Assembly: GCA_026983935.1 (NCBI GenBank)
Contig: JALSTC010000528.1
Location: 1 to 10,867, forward strand
Direction: 5' to 3'
Source of the DNA: Ardenticatenia bacterium
GTDB taxonomy: Bacteria > Chloroflexota > Anaerolineae > Aggregatilineales > Ch27
DNA: 10,867 nt
Of this stretch, positions 1 through 6,705 are shown one piece after another; positions within the stretch are counted from its first letter, which is position 1; each line of letters starts with the position of its first letter. The translations under genes and the position numbers were made by a program. A model generated the notes under the pieces. The model did not search any database and had not been told where the DNA came from. It was given only the letters and a program-made list of their open reading frames with translations.

Positions 1-72
1 CATCCCCTGCCAACCGCCCGCCCCTATCATACCCCATCCTCCTGCCGCGCAGATTGGCCCGGCACCGCAAAT

Positions 73-103
73 AAAAAAGGCCGCGGCAACACTGCCACGA
101 CCT
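73..103 (-). terminator. Intrinsic terminator of the STAS-like gene
   Basis: Read on the minus strand, an 11-position stem (AGG, one mismatch, then CGTGGCA) pairs with its complement around a GTGT loop. A run of T follows directly (plus-strand A-run 73-78). The stem starts about 25 bases after the stop codon at 128-130. Stem, tight loop and T-run are all visible, so this is a textbook rho-independent terminator for the gene at 128-529. Confidence 0.88.
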
Positions 104-127
104 GGAAGCCGGGAAGCTGTTCGGCGA

Positions 128-529
128 TTATCCCGCCAGCGTTTCGCGGTACTGGAGGTGACGCAGGTAATCCAGGGCATACTCCGCGCTGGCAAACCAG
201 CGCACAGGTTTGCGAACACTCATCCTGTCCAGCGTCCGGGCGAAAACATGCGCCATATCGCTCGCCCCGATAACCAGGCATTCGCCCAGGGCCGGGTGTG
301 CAAACGGCCCGCTCAACACGCCCTGAATTGTGGTCAAAAGAGGAAAAGAGGGATTGCTTGCGATGTCAATGACGAAATGCACCGGCGCTTCCGCATCATC
401 CAGTAAACGCAGCACCTCGCGGAAAGCGGCCTCGATATCTCCAACATCAACCCTGCGCTGCCATGCCATCCGAACTGCGTTGTATCCTTCCAGTGGTTCA
501 ACGATCACGGTCGGTTCCAACACACTCAT
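128..529 (-). CDS. Small STAS/SpoIIAA-like domain protein
   Basis: The 133-residue soluble protein has no signal peptide or membrane segment. The alternating strand/helix pattern fits a single STAS or SpoIIAA-like fold: strand near VRMAW, helix DIEAAFREVLRLL, strand VHFVIDIAS, helix, strand ECLVIGAS, helix, strand VRWFAS and final helix EYALDYLRHL. Known members are anti-anti-sigma factors or small sensor and binding modules; which one this is cannot be read from sequence. The loop after the central strand (about residues 56-62, ASNPSFP) lacks the DSSG phosphorylation motif of classical anti-anti-sigma factors, so that mechanism is doubtful. ATG at 529 is chosen because AGGGGGG (539-545) lies 9 bases upstream; an in-frame TTG directly before it (532) is the alternative. 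The gene has its own promoter-like box and terminator, so it is probably transcribed alone. Confidence 0.75.
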   Translation of the reverse strand: MSVLEPTVIVEPLEGYNAVRMAWQRRVDVGDIEAAFREVLRLLDDAEAPVHFVIDIASNPSFPLLTTIQGVLSGPFAHPALGECLVIGASDMAHVFARTLDRMSVRKPVRWFASAEYALDYLRHLQYRETLAG

Positions 530-538
530 CAAGATTTA

Positions 539-545
539 CCCCCCT
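539..545 (-). promoter_or_regulatory. Ribosome binding site of the STAS-like gene
   Basis: AGGGGGG on the minus strand lies 9 bases before ATG at 529 and 6 bases before TTG at 532. It supports this start region. Confidence 0.6.
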
Positions 546-580
546 ACAACGATGCGATCGGCAATCCCTCTGTTGAACCC

Positions 581-637
581 ATTATAAATTAAGAAACGGT
601 TTTCGGATCGCGATAAATCAATTTTTAACTAATTTTT
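581..637 (-). promoter_or_regulatory. Promoter-like region of the STAS-like gene (TATAAT plus A-tracts)
   Basis: A perfect TATAAT lies at 586-581 on the minus strand, which would start transcription near 574 and give a leader of about 45 bases. No good -35 hexamer is seen 16-18 bases upstream (about 603-610). Two AATTTTT tracts on the plus strand (620-626 and 631-637), which are A-tracts on the transcribed strand, are spaced 11 bases apart. They fall at about -46 to -63, where an UP element would sit. The AT-rich character contrasts with the GC-rich surroundings. Confidence 0.45.
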
Positions 638-728
638 CACAAATGCAGATAACAACACACCGGGCGAGCCGCTGCTGTATCCAACCGGGGGATCATAAGA
701 GTGAGGAGAACAATAACAATGGGGAGAC

Positions 729-2942
729 TTACTCTGTGTTTCGCAGACGCCAGTCCAGCGCACTGTAACGCCGCGTGATCTGATCGTTGCGCACGGCAAT
801 GGCAATCGCCTTGCGTGTCCCGACCAGCACCACCATCTCGCGGGCACGGGTCACTGCCGTATAGAGCAGGTTGCGCTGCAGCATCATGTAATGCTGCGTC
901 AGGATCGGCATCACCACGACCGGGTACTCGCTGCCCTGGCTCTTGTGCACCGAGATGGCATAAGCGTGGATCAGTTCATCGGCTTCTGACCAGTCGTAAG
1001 TCACCAGCCGCTCATCCATGCGCACGGTCATGGTCTGCGCATCGAAGTGAAAGCTGTGCACGCGCCCGATGTCGCCGTTGTAGACCTCTTTGTCATAGTT
1101 GTTGCGCGTCTGCATCACTTTGTCGCCAACGCGAAACAGCCGTCCCATCAGCCGCCGTTCGGCGGGCCGCCCCGGCGGATTGAGCGCCGCCTGCAGCGCC
1201 TGGTTGAGCGCATTCACACCCGCCGCGCCGCGATACATCGGCACCAGCACCTGCACATCATCCAGCGGATGATAGCCGAATTTGCCCGGGATGCGATTCT
1301 GCACGATATCCACCACCAGCGCAGCAGCCGCTTCCGGGTCTTCCGCGCCAAAGAAGAAAAAGTCACGCCCCTTGTTGGAAGTATCCGGCGGCTGCCCCTG
1401 ATTGATGCGGTGGGCATTCTGGATGATCAGGCTGGTCTCTGCCTGCCGGAAGATCAGGCCCAGCCGGGTGACCGGGACAACACCGCTGCGGATCACATCG
1501 CGCAGCACGTCACCCGCGCCGACGCTTGGCAGTTGATCCACGTCGCCGACCAGCAGCAGATGCGTATCTGGCGCAATGGCCCGCAGCAGGCTGTAGAACA
1601 GCGGCAGATCAATCATCGAGGCCTCATCCACAACGACCATATCGGTATCCAGCGGGTTTTCTTCATTGCTGCTGAAACCCTCGCCAGGACTGAAACCCAG
1701 CAGACGGTGGATGGTCTGCGCGGGCTGACCCGTCGCTTCTGACAGCCGCTTGGCCGCCCGCCCCGTGGGGCTGCACAGCAGGAAGCGGTGGCCGGTCGTC
1801 CGCAGGGCCGCGATCACGGTGCGCAGGGTGGTGGTCTTGCCCGTGCCGGGGCCGCCGGTCAGGATGCTGACCTTGCTCGTCAGCGCCGCGCGGACGGCCT
1901 CCCGCTGCTGCTCCGTCAGCGCCACCTGCGACTCGCCGCTCAGCCCGGCCAGGAACGGCCCCCAGCGCACATCCTGCATGTCCGCCAGACGGCTTTGCGG
2001 CTCATCAAGCATCATCCGCAGCCGCCGCGCCGCCCCACGCTCGGCATAATACAGCGACGGCAGATAGACCGCTTCAATTTCGACACTGGCATCGCCGCTG
2101 GGGATAGGGTCGATCATCACTTCCCCGGCGGCGTGCAGGCGGTCGATCGCGCCTTCGATGCCATCCGTATCCTCCACGCGCAGCAGTTCGGCGGCTTTCG
2201 CCACCAGCTCATGGCGCGGCAGGTAAACGTGCCCATCATTGGTCGCTTCGTTCAGGGCGTAGATCACGCCCGCCGCCATGCGGTGCGGCGAATCGGGCGG
2301 CAGGCCCATATCCCGCGCGATCTTATCGGCCGTCAGAAAGCCGATGCCCCAGATATCCCGCGCCAGCCGGTAGGGATTCTCCCGCACCTTTTCGATGGCT
2401 TCGTCGCCATACGTTTTGTAAATCTTGATCGCCAGCGCAGTTGAGACGTTATGCCCCTGCAAAAAGAGCATCACCTCTTTGATCGCCTGCTGCTCCTGCC
2501 AGGCCTCGGCGATCATGCGCATCCGCTTACGGCCCACATCCGGCACTTCCATCAGGCGCTCCGGGGCGTGGTCGAGCACATTGATCGTCTCCAGCCCGAA
2601 GTGATTGACGATCTTCTCCGCCGTGCGTGGGCCGATGCCCTTGATCAGCCCGCTGCCCAGATAGCGGCGCATCCCTTCGATGGTGGCAGGCATGGTGCGC
2701 TGGACATTTTCCGCCCGGAACTGCCGCCCATAGCTGGCGTGGGTCGTCCACTCGCCCTCGAACTCGACCGCCTCGCCGGGCTGCAAATCCGGCAGATTGC
2801 CGACGACGGTCACCAGATCGCCGCTCAGCGCTCCCAGCCGCATCTGCTCCGGGCGCAGCCGCAAGACGGTATAGCCGTTTTCGTCGTTATAGTAAGTGAT
2901 ACGTTCGACCGTTCCCTTCAATTTTTCCAAAGCTGCCAGCAC
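729..2942 (-). CDS. recD2: RecD2-type SF1B DNA helicase (RecD-like ATPase)
   Basis: The 737-residue protein is normal length for RecD2, the 5'-3' helicase of DNA repair and replication-fork maintenance found in bacteria without RecBCD. Order: N-terminal OB-like domain (about 1-85, with VERITYYNDENGYTVLRLR); helix-hairpin-helix repeats (about 95-215: LIKGIGPRTAEKI, VPDVGRKR, IWGIGFLTADKI); then the two RecA-like motor domains. Walker A GGPGTGKTT is at 363-371, Walker B VVVDEAS at 436-442, motif III LLLVGDVDQLPSVG at 462-475, motif IV FRQAE at about 498-502, the SH3-like insert near 601-628, motif V SVHKSQGSEYP at 664-674 and motif VI YTAVTRAR at 694-701. All catalytic motifs are intact. The start is uncertain: the GTG at 2942 has AGGGA abutting it with no spacer, so a TTG at codon 5 or 8 is possible. 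The nearest upstream gene is 221 bases away. Confidence 0.96.
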   Translation of the reverse strand: MLAALEKLKGTVERITYYNDENGYTVLRLRPEQMRLGALSGDLVTVVGNLPDLQPGEAVEFEGEWTTHASYGRQFRAENVQRTMPATIEGMRRYLGSGLIKGIGPRTAEKIVNHFGLETINVLDHAPERLMEVPDVGRKRMRMIAEAWQEQQAIKEVMLFLQGHNVSTALAIKIYKTYGDEAIEKVRENPYRLARDIWGIGFLTADKIARDMGLPPDSPHRMAAGVIYALNEATNDGHVYLPRHELVAKAAELLRVEDTDGIEGAIDRLHAAGEVMIDPIPSGDASVEIEAVYLPSLYYAERGAARRLRMMLDEPQSRLADMQDVRWGPFLAGLSGESQVALTEQQREAVRAALTSKVSILTGGPGTGKTTTLRTVIAALRTTGHRFLLCSPTGRAAKRLSEATGQPAQTIHRLLGFSPGEGFSSNEENPLDTDMVVVDEASMIDLPLFYSLLRAIAPDTHLLLVGDVDQLPSVGAGDVLRDVIRSGVVPVTRLGLIFRQAETSLIIQNAHRINQGQPPDTSNKGRDFFFFGAEDPEAAAALVVDIVQNRIPGKFGYHPLDDVQVLVPMYRGAAGVNALNQALQAALNPPGRPAERRLMGRLFRVGDKVMQTRNNYDKEVYNGDIGRVHSFHFDAQTMTVRMDERLVTYDWSEADELIHAYAISVHKSQGSEYPVVVMPILTQHYMMLQRNLLYTAVTRAREMVVLVGTRKAIAIAVRNDQITRRYSALDWRLRNTE

Positions 2943-3024
2943 TCCCTGCGTGAACAGTTTTGTGTTAGTGGTTCTGAGCAGGAGATATTCGGATGAACCG
3001 GGCGGATACAGGTCCCGTCTATCC

Positions 3025-3044
3025 AGTCCGGATTGATCCGGACT
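3025..3044. repeat. Perfect 8-bp inverted repeat (hairpin 1)
   Basis: AGTCCGGA pairs perfectly with TCCGGACT around a TTGA loop. On the minus strand it lies about 120 bases downstream of the methyltransferase stop and about 85 bases upstream of the recD2 start. Only TTT follows on the plus strand, and no T-run follows on the minus strand. Confidence 0.75.
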
Positions 3045-3056
3045 TTCCTGATCTCA

Positions 3057-3078
3057 GCCGGGGAATTCATTCTCCGGC
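3057..3078. repeat. 9-bp inverted repeat with one G-T pair (hairpin 2)
   Basis: GCCGGGGAA pairs with TTCTCCGGC around a TTCA loop, with one G-T wobble. It sits 12 bases from hairpin 1. The centre contains an EcoRI-type palindrome by chance. Confidence 0.65.
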
Positions 3079-3163
3079 GATGGCCCTGCTCCCACTTCCG
3101 AACACAACCGCCTCCCGGCCCCCGGTGGCCCGCAGCAGACGGAAATCCGCCCTCCGGGACGCC

Positions 3164-3988
3164 CTACTCCTTCAACCGCATCACCCAGGCGCGGCACTGC
3201 GCCACCGCCTCGTCCAGTTCATCACGTCCGACGGCCCGCCCCCGGAAAGTGTCCGCCACCGGCTGGAGCAGCGGTGCTGCTCCGGGCACAGCCTGCAACT
3301 GCTCCTCCAGCCACGCCTCGCGCTCGCCGGGCGGGATTGTCAGCAGCGCCGCGCAGGCTTCCTCGAAGAGCCGCACCATCCAGCGGTAGCCCCACAGCAG
3401 CACCCGTCCATGCGGCGCAAGGTGGCGGGCCGCGTCGTCACGCATACGGTTGATGTGGGGCAGCAGCGTGGCGTCGAGCCGATTCCATGTATCCAGGAAG
3501 ATCGTGTCATATTCTTCTGGTTCGGCCCGGGCCAGGTAGGTCTCCGCGTCTCCCAGGATGAAGCGCAGTTCCACGCCGCGCCGATCCATCACTTCCTTCA
3601 GCACAGGCGCGACCAGCTTGACCACGATCGGGCTGCGCTCGATGATGGTGAAAGACGTGGCCTGCGTCACATACTGCGGATACAGGCCCAGCCCGGCCCC
3701 GCCGACCAGCACCCGCCCCCAGGACAGCCCGGCGTTGTTATACATCATCATCCGCTCCTGCGGTACGTCGGACATCCACAGCACGTTGTTGGGGTCGAAC
3801 AGCGCTCGCACGTCCAGCGGCTCATCCAGATGATAGCGGCGGCCAAAGGCCTCAAAATCATACATGAACTCGCGCACCACGCGGTAGCCGCTTTCGTATT
3901 CGCCCGGCGGTACCTGCAGCAGCGGCACGCGCAGCCAGTCCAGCGTCCATGTCGCATCATCAAATTCAGGGTCAAAACCGTTAATCAT
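3164..3988 (-). CDS. Class I SAM-dependent methyltransferase, spermidine-synthase-like
   Basis: The soluble protein has about 274 residues and a Rossmann methyltransferase core in its middle. Motif I VGGAGLGLYP (about 95-104) follows a strand GRVLV. An acidic residue ends the second strand (TIIERS, Glu about 117), GDAETY (about 146-151) matches the post-II acidic motif, and YDTIFLDTW (about 160-168) is the fourth strand. The lead-in LWMSDVPQERMMMYNNA resembles the segment before motif I in spermidine synthases and related orphan methyltransferases. The usual polyamine-site pattern is not clear, so the substrate is unknown; it may methylate a small molecule rather than make spermidine. Two ATGs stand side by side (3991 and 3988). 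AAGGA at 3999-3995 is 3 bases from the first and 6 from the second, so 3988 is preferred. It is divergent from the lipoprotein gene at 4169. Confidence 0.8.
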   Translation of the reverse strand: MINGFDPEFDDATWTLDWLRVPLLQVPPGEYESGYRVVREFMYDFEAFGRRYHLDEPLDVRALFDPNNVLWMSDVPQERMMMYNNAGLSWGRVLVGGAGLGLYPQYVTQATSFTIIERSPIVVKLVAPVLKEVMDRRGVELRFILGDAETYLARAEPEEYDTIFLDTWNRLDATLLPHINRMRDDAARHLAPHGRVLLWGYRWMVRLFEEACAALLTIPPGEREAWLEEQLQAVPGAAPLLQPVADTFRGRAVGRDELDEAVAQCRAWVMRLKE

Positions 3989-4081
3989 CATTGTTCCTTG
4001 CTGTGCACAACTTGCTGCAACGCATGCTGCCTGTTTTCCCCATTAACCGTACCACAAACAGCGCCAAAACGTCAGGGCACA

Positions 4082-4120
4082 GGTTGACGGGTTGACGGCG
4101 GCGGGTTTTTGCGCAAAACT
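4082..4120 (+). promoter_or_regulatory. Candidate promoter of the lipoprotein unit with tandem GGTTGACG
   Basis: GGTTGACG occurs twice without a gap (4082-4089, 4090-4097), each copy containing a TTGACG -35-like hexamer. Seventeen bases after the second TTGACG lies AAAACT (4115-4120), a poor match to TATAAT. The fit is partial, so this is tentative. The repeat could instead be an operator for a divergent regulator. Confidence 0.3.
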
Positions 4121-4121
4121 G

Positions 4122-4150
4122 GGCAGGGACTATTGATCTCTCCCCCTGCC
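4122..4150. repeat. 7-bp inverted repeat just before the lipoprotein ribosome binding site
   Basis: GGCAGGG (4122-4128) and CCCTGCC (4144-4150) are perfect inverted copies separated by 15 bases. The right arm touches the GAGGAAAG ribosome binding site at 4151-4158. It could be an operator or a leader hairpin that affects translation. Confidence 0.5.
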
Positions 4151-4168
4151 GAGGAAAGAGCACCCCAC

Positions 4169-5503
4169 ATGCCACCCTGGCCGCGCCGGGACAGCGTTAC
4201 CCTGATGACAGCAGTCCGCCTGAAGCAGCACCTGCCACTGCTCCTGCTGATTCTGTCTGCGGCCGCCTGCGCCCTGCCCGGTGCGATCCCGACGCCCACG
4301 CCCACCACCGCGCCGACTCCCGTCGAAGCAGGCCGCCTTGTGGTGACATGGGTCGAGTCCGGCAATCTGATGATCTGGCGTAGCGGTGAGGAATTTCCCC
4401 GGCGCATCGCCTCCGGCGCGGTCGTGCGGCCCGTGCTCAGCCCGGACGGGGCTTACATTGCCTTCACACGCGGCCCGCAGGGCAGCACGCTGGCGCTGTG
4501 GGCCGCAGATGCCGAGGGCATCGCCGAGCGCGAACTCATCGGGCCGGATGCGCTGGCCGTGGACGTGGACACCGCGCAGTATACCCGCCAGATCGGGCAG
4601 ATCGGCTGGCTGGACGATCATACCGTGCTGTTCAACACCGTGCTTGTGCCACAGCTTCCCGGCCCCGGCGGCGGTAAGGCCGATGATCTGTGGCGTGCCG
4701 ACGTTCTCACCGGTGAGGCGACACGCCTGCTGCCGGACGGCCAGGGCGGCGATTTCACCATCAGCCCGGACGGCTCCCTGATCGCACTGACCACACCGGG
4801 AATATACGGCGCGGAACAGGGCCGAATCCGGCTGACCGACGCGCAGGGCCAGGCCATGACCGACCTGCTGCGCTTCGACGCCGTGAGCACCGCCAGCGAA
4901 TACGCCTTCTATCCCGGCATGCACTGGCTGCCCGATTCGCAGGCGCTGCTGACCGCCATCCCCGATCCCGATCTGGTCTACCCTGCCGCGCAGGGCCAGC
5001 CGCCGCGCACGGTGGCGCTGTGGCGGCTGAACGTGGAAGGCAGCGCCACCCCCATCGGCGATGTGCCCGCCACCTTCTTCGGGCTGCCCCGGTGGTCGCC
5101 GGACGGCACGTGGATGACCTACCTGGAGCAGGTGGGCGACCCTGCCACCAATACGCTGGGGCTTGTGCTGGCCCGCGGTGATGGCAGCCAGCCCGCCCGC
5201 CTGCTGACCGGCACCGCCGGGTCACTGGAGCCGCCGCAGTGGAGCGCGGCAGGGTTCACCTACACCTTTGGCGCTCCCGGTGACCTGTGGCTGGGACGGC
5301 CCGGTGCAGCGCCGGTCCGCTTCCCTGCCGACGGCGAATCGGCGTTCGCGCTGACATGGGCCGACCCGACAACCGCCGTCTACGCCACCGCGCCAACTGC
5401 CCCCTATGAACTGCGGCTCGCCGATCTCAACAATCCGATCCCCGCCGTCATCACCAGCGTCGGGAGCGGCACACCCACTTTCGACGCCCGCCGCACACCC
5501 TGA
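4169..5503 (+). CDS. Lipoprotein with TolB-like beta-propeller
   Basis: A hydrophobic segment (HLPLLLLILSAAAC) ends in a lipobox-like AAAC, giving a lipid-modified Cys at about residue 34. A Pro/Thr spacer follows (IPTPTPTTAPTP), typical of surface lipoproteins in Chloroflexota. The rest shows repeated propeller-blade motifs: VLSPDGAYIAF (about 90), ISPDGSLIAL (about 198), WLPDSQALL (about 253), RWSPDGTWMTY (about 308) and a degenerate PQWSAAG (about 356), as in the PD40/TolB family. The protein should sit outside the membrane and bind a protein or ligand; no enzyme motif is seen. The start is uncertain. ATG 4169 follows GAGGAAAG (4151-4158) but gives a long n-region; ATG 4205 gives a classical 22-residue signal (MTAVRLKQH...C22). 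The reading frame stays open back to a TTG at 4109. It precedes the LiaF-like gene by about 108 bases and is probably co-transcribed with it. Confidence 0.8.
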   Translation: MPPWPRRDSVTLMTAVRLKQHLPLLLLILSAAACALPGAIPTPTPTTAPTPVEAGRLVVTWVESGNLMIWRSGEEFPRRIASGAVVRPVLSPDGAYIAFTRGPQGSTLALWAADAEGIAERELIGPDALAVDVDTAQYTRQIGQIGWLDDHTVLFNTVLVPQLPGPGGGKADDLWRADVLTGEATRLLPDGQGGDFTISPDGSLIALTTPGIYGAEQGRIRLTDAQGQAMTDLLRFDAVSTASEYAFYPGMHWLPDSQALLTAIPDPDLVYPAAQGQPPRTVALWRLNVEGSATPIGDVPATFFGLPRWSPDGTWMTYLEQVGDPATNTLGLVLARGDGSQPARLLTGTAGSLEPPQWSAAGFTYTFGAPGDLWLGRPGAAPVRFPADGESAFALTWADPTTAVYATAPTAPYELRLADLNNPIPAVITSVGSGTPTFDARRTP

Positions 5504-5518
5504 CGCCTGGCACGCAAC

Positions 5519-5536
5519 CCGGACGCCCGCCGGACG
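5519..5536 (+). repeat. Two CCGGACG copies 11 bases apart upstream of the LiaF-like gene
   Basis: CCGGACG occurs at 5519-5525 and 5530-5536, one helical turn apart, just before a TATACC-like stretch. It could be a regulator site, or chance in GC-rich DNA. Confidence 0.25.
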
Positions 5537-5611
5537 TATACCAGAATAAAGCGGCACACACCTGCCCGCCAGCATGGGCAGCGCATGTTTACTCTGGAAG
5601 GGAAGCACCGT

Positions 5612-6631
5612 ATGGCAAAAAGGATGACACATCACCGCTCATTGTTCTGGCCGCTGGTGTTGATCGGCGTGGGGGTTATCTGGCTGCTGGGCGACCTCGG
5701 CCTCGTTTCCGCGATCAATCTGGCGATGCTGCTCCGCCTGTGGCCGCTGCTGCTGATCGCCATCGGCCTCGAACTTCTGTTCGGACGCGGCTCGCCAGCC
5801 ACCAGTGCCATCATCGGCCTGGGGACGGTCGGGCTGGCGATCGTGCTCATGCTCGTCGGGCCGGCAATGGGCCTCGTCAGCAACCCCGAGATCCGTGCAG
5901 AACACTTCAGCGCCCCCCGCGACGACGCCAGCGCGGCCCGTGTTGATCTCGATCTGTCGCTGGGCACGTTCACCATCACCGCACTGAACGACTCCCCCAA
6001 CCTGATCGAAGCCGATCTGACCTACCTCGGCGAGGTGGACTTTGCGGTCTCCGGGGAGCGGGAAAAGGTCGTCAGGCTGTCACAAACCAAGGAAGTCGAA
6101 TTCAACTGGCCGTTCAGCCTCCTCAATTTCCCCTTCGGAAACAACGATCAGGAGCTGCACTGGTACGTCAGCCTGACACCGGCAGTACCCCTCGAATTGA
6201 ACATCAACGGCGGCGTGGGGGACACCCGGCTCGATCTGGGCGATCTGCAAATCCGCGAACTGAATATCAACGGCGGCGTCGGCAAAACCGATCTGACCCT
6301 GCCCGCCCAGGAGGAACGCTACACGGCTTATGTGAACGGCGGCGTCGGTGAGCTGCAGATCACCATCGCCGAGAATGCAGATATCAACCTGAGCATCCAC
6401 GGACGAGTCGGGCAGGTCACTATTGACGTACCGGACGGCGCGGCAGTGCGGCTGGAGGCAGATGGCGGCATCGGCGAGATCAACGCCGGGATCGGGCTGG
6501 TGCGCATCAGCGGTGATGAGAATAATCTGCTGGGCGATGAAGGTATCTGGGAAACGCCAGACTACCGGGACGCGGCCCGGCGCATCACGATTATTTCCGA
6601 CGGCAGCGTCGGCGGCCTGACCATGCGCTGA
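5612..6631 (+). CDS. LiaF/toastrack-like membrane protein
   Basis: The 339-residue protein has three N-terminal membrane helices (about 10-30, 35-58, 64-88), as in LiaI/LiaF-type transmembrane domains. A linker (about 89-110) leads to a beta-rich domain. Its second half repeats the pattern L.(I/A).GGVG about every 21 residues, with the final Gly at 203, 224, 246, 267 and 288 and a last copy SDGSVG near 329-334. This matches the stacked-strand (toastrack) C-terminal domain of LiaF-like proteins that modulate cell-envelope stress signalling. The direct partner here is unknown, because no LiaS/LiaR pair is in the window. ATG 5612 is chosen over ATG 5585: AGGGA at 5599-5603 lies 8 bases upstream, while 5585 has only weak GGGCAG ahead. 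Membrane topology is inferred. A terminator follows directly. Confidence 0.8.
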   Translation: MAKRMTHHRSLFWPLVLIGVGVIWLLGDLGLVSAINLAMLLRLWPLLLIAIGLELLFGRGSPATSAIIGLGTVGLAIVLMLVGPAMGLVSNPEIRAEHFSAPRDDASAARVDLDLSLGTFTITALNDSPNLIEADLTYLGEVDFAVSGEREKVVRLSQTKEVEFNWPFSLLNFPFGNNDQELHWYVSLTPAVPLELNINGGVGDTRLDLGDLQIRELNINGGVGKTDLTLPAQEERYTAYVNGGVGELQITIAENADINLSIHGRVGQVTIDVPDGAAVRLEADGGIGEINAGIGLVRISGDENNLLGDEGIWETPDYRDAARRITIISDGSVGGLTMR

Positions 6632-6653
6632 CCCACCGCCAGCGGCACGGCAA

Positions 6654-6685
6654 AAAAAGGGCATCCCCGGCGGGACGCCCTTTTT
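6654..6685. terminator. Bidirectional terminator between convergent genes
   Basis: AAAAAGGGC (6654-6662) pairs with GCCCTTTTT (6677-6685). After an A/C mismatch, TCCC pairs with GGGA around a CGGC loop. T-runs follow on both strands, so it can stop the LiaF-like gene from the left and the LCP gene from the right. Confidence 0.92.
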
Positions 6686-6705
6686 GTTTCCCCTGTTCCT
6701 GCGGT

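Larger units (their letters stand above)
2943..3163. other. Intergenic region between methyltransferase and recD2, rich in inverted repeats
   Basis: No gene is supported here. The long plus-strand frame starting at 2993 is a shadow of the methyltransferase gene. The region holds two strong hairpins (3025-3044 and 3057-3078) and a weaker inverted pair GGATA/TATCC (3004-3008 and 3020-3024). No T-run follows the hairpins on the minus strand, so they are not standard intrinsic terminators for the methyltransferase. No clear -35/-10 pair for recD2 was found. It may be the recD2 leader, the 3' end of the methyltransferase mRNA, or a small structured RNA. Confidence 0.6.

Noticed and set aside
660..728. 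Possible recD2 terminator downstream of 729
   Set aside because: No stem with a following T-run on the minus strand could be found; the AT-rich part at 575-640 is better read as promoter DNA.
3051..3060. GGCTGAGAT on the minus strand, resembling the CUGAGA of a TPP riboswitch
   Set aside because: The second conserved half (ACCTGATCTGGATAA type) and the paired arms are missing, and the downstream gene is a helicase.
3090..3104. CCCACTTCCGAACAC, resembling a 5S rRNA core string
   Set aside because: No matching partner arms or 5S length and no rRNA context; a short chance match.
2993..4087. Long plus-strand reading frame of 364 codons
   Set aside because: It runs antisense across the methyltransferase gene and its flanks, its composition is rich in Arg, His and Gln as in GC-rich shadows, and the minus frame shows a clear methyltransferase core.
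4169..4210. RR before the hydrophobic segment of the lipoprotein, as in a Tat signal
   Set aside because: The residues after RR do not fit the Tat pattern, and the hydrophobic run starts too far away. A plain lipoprotein signal explains it.
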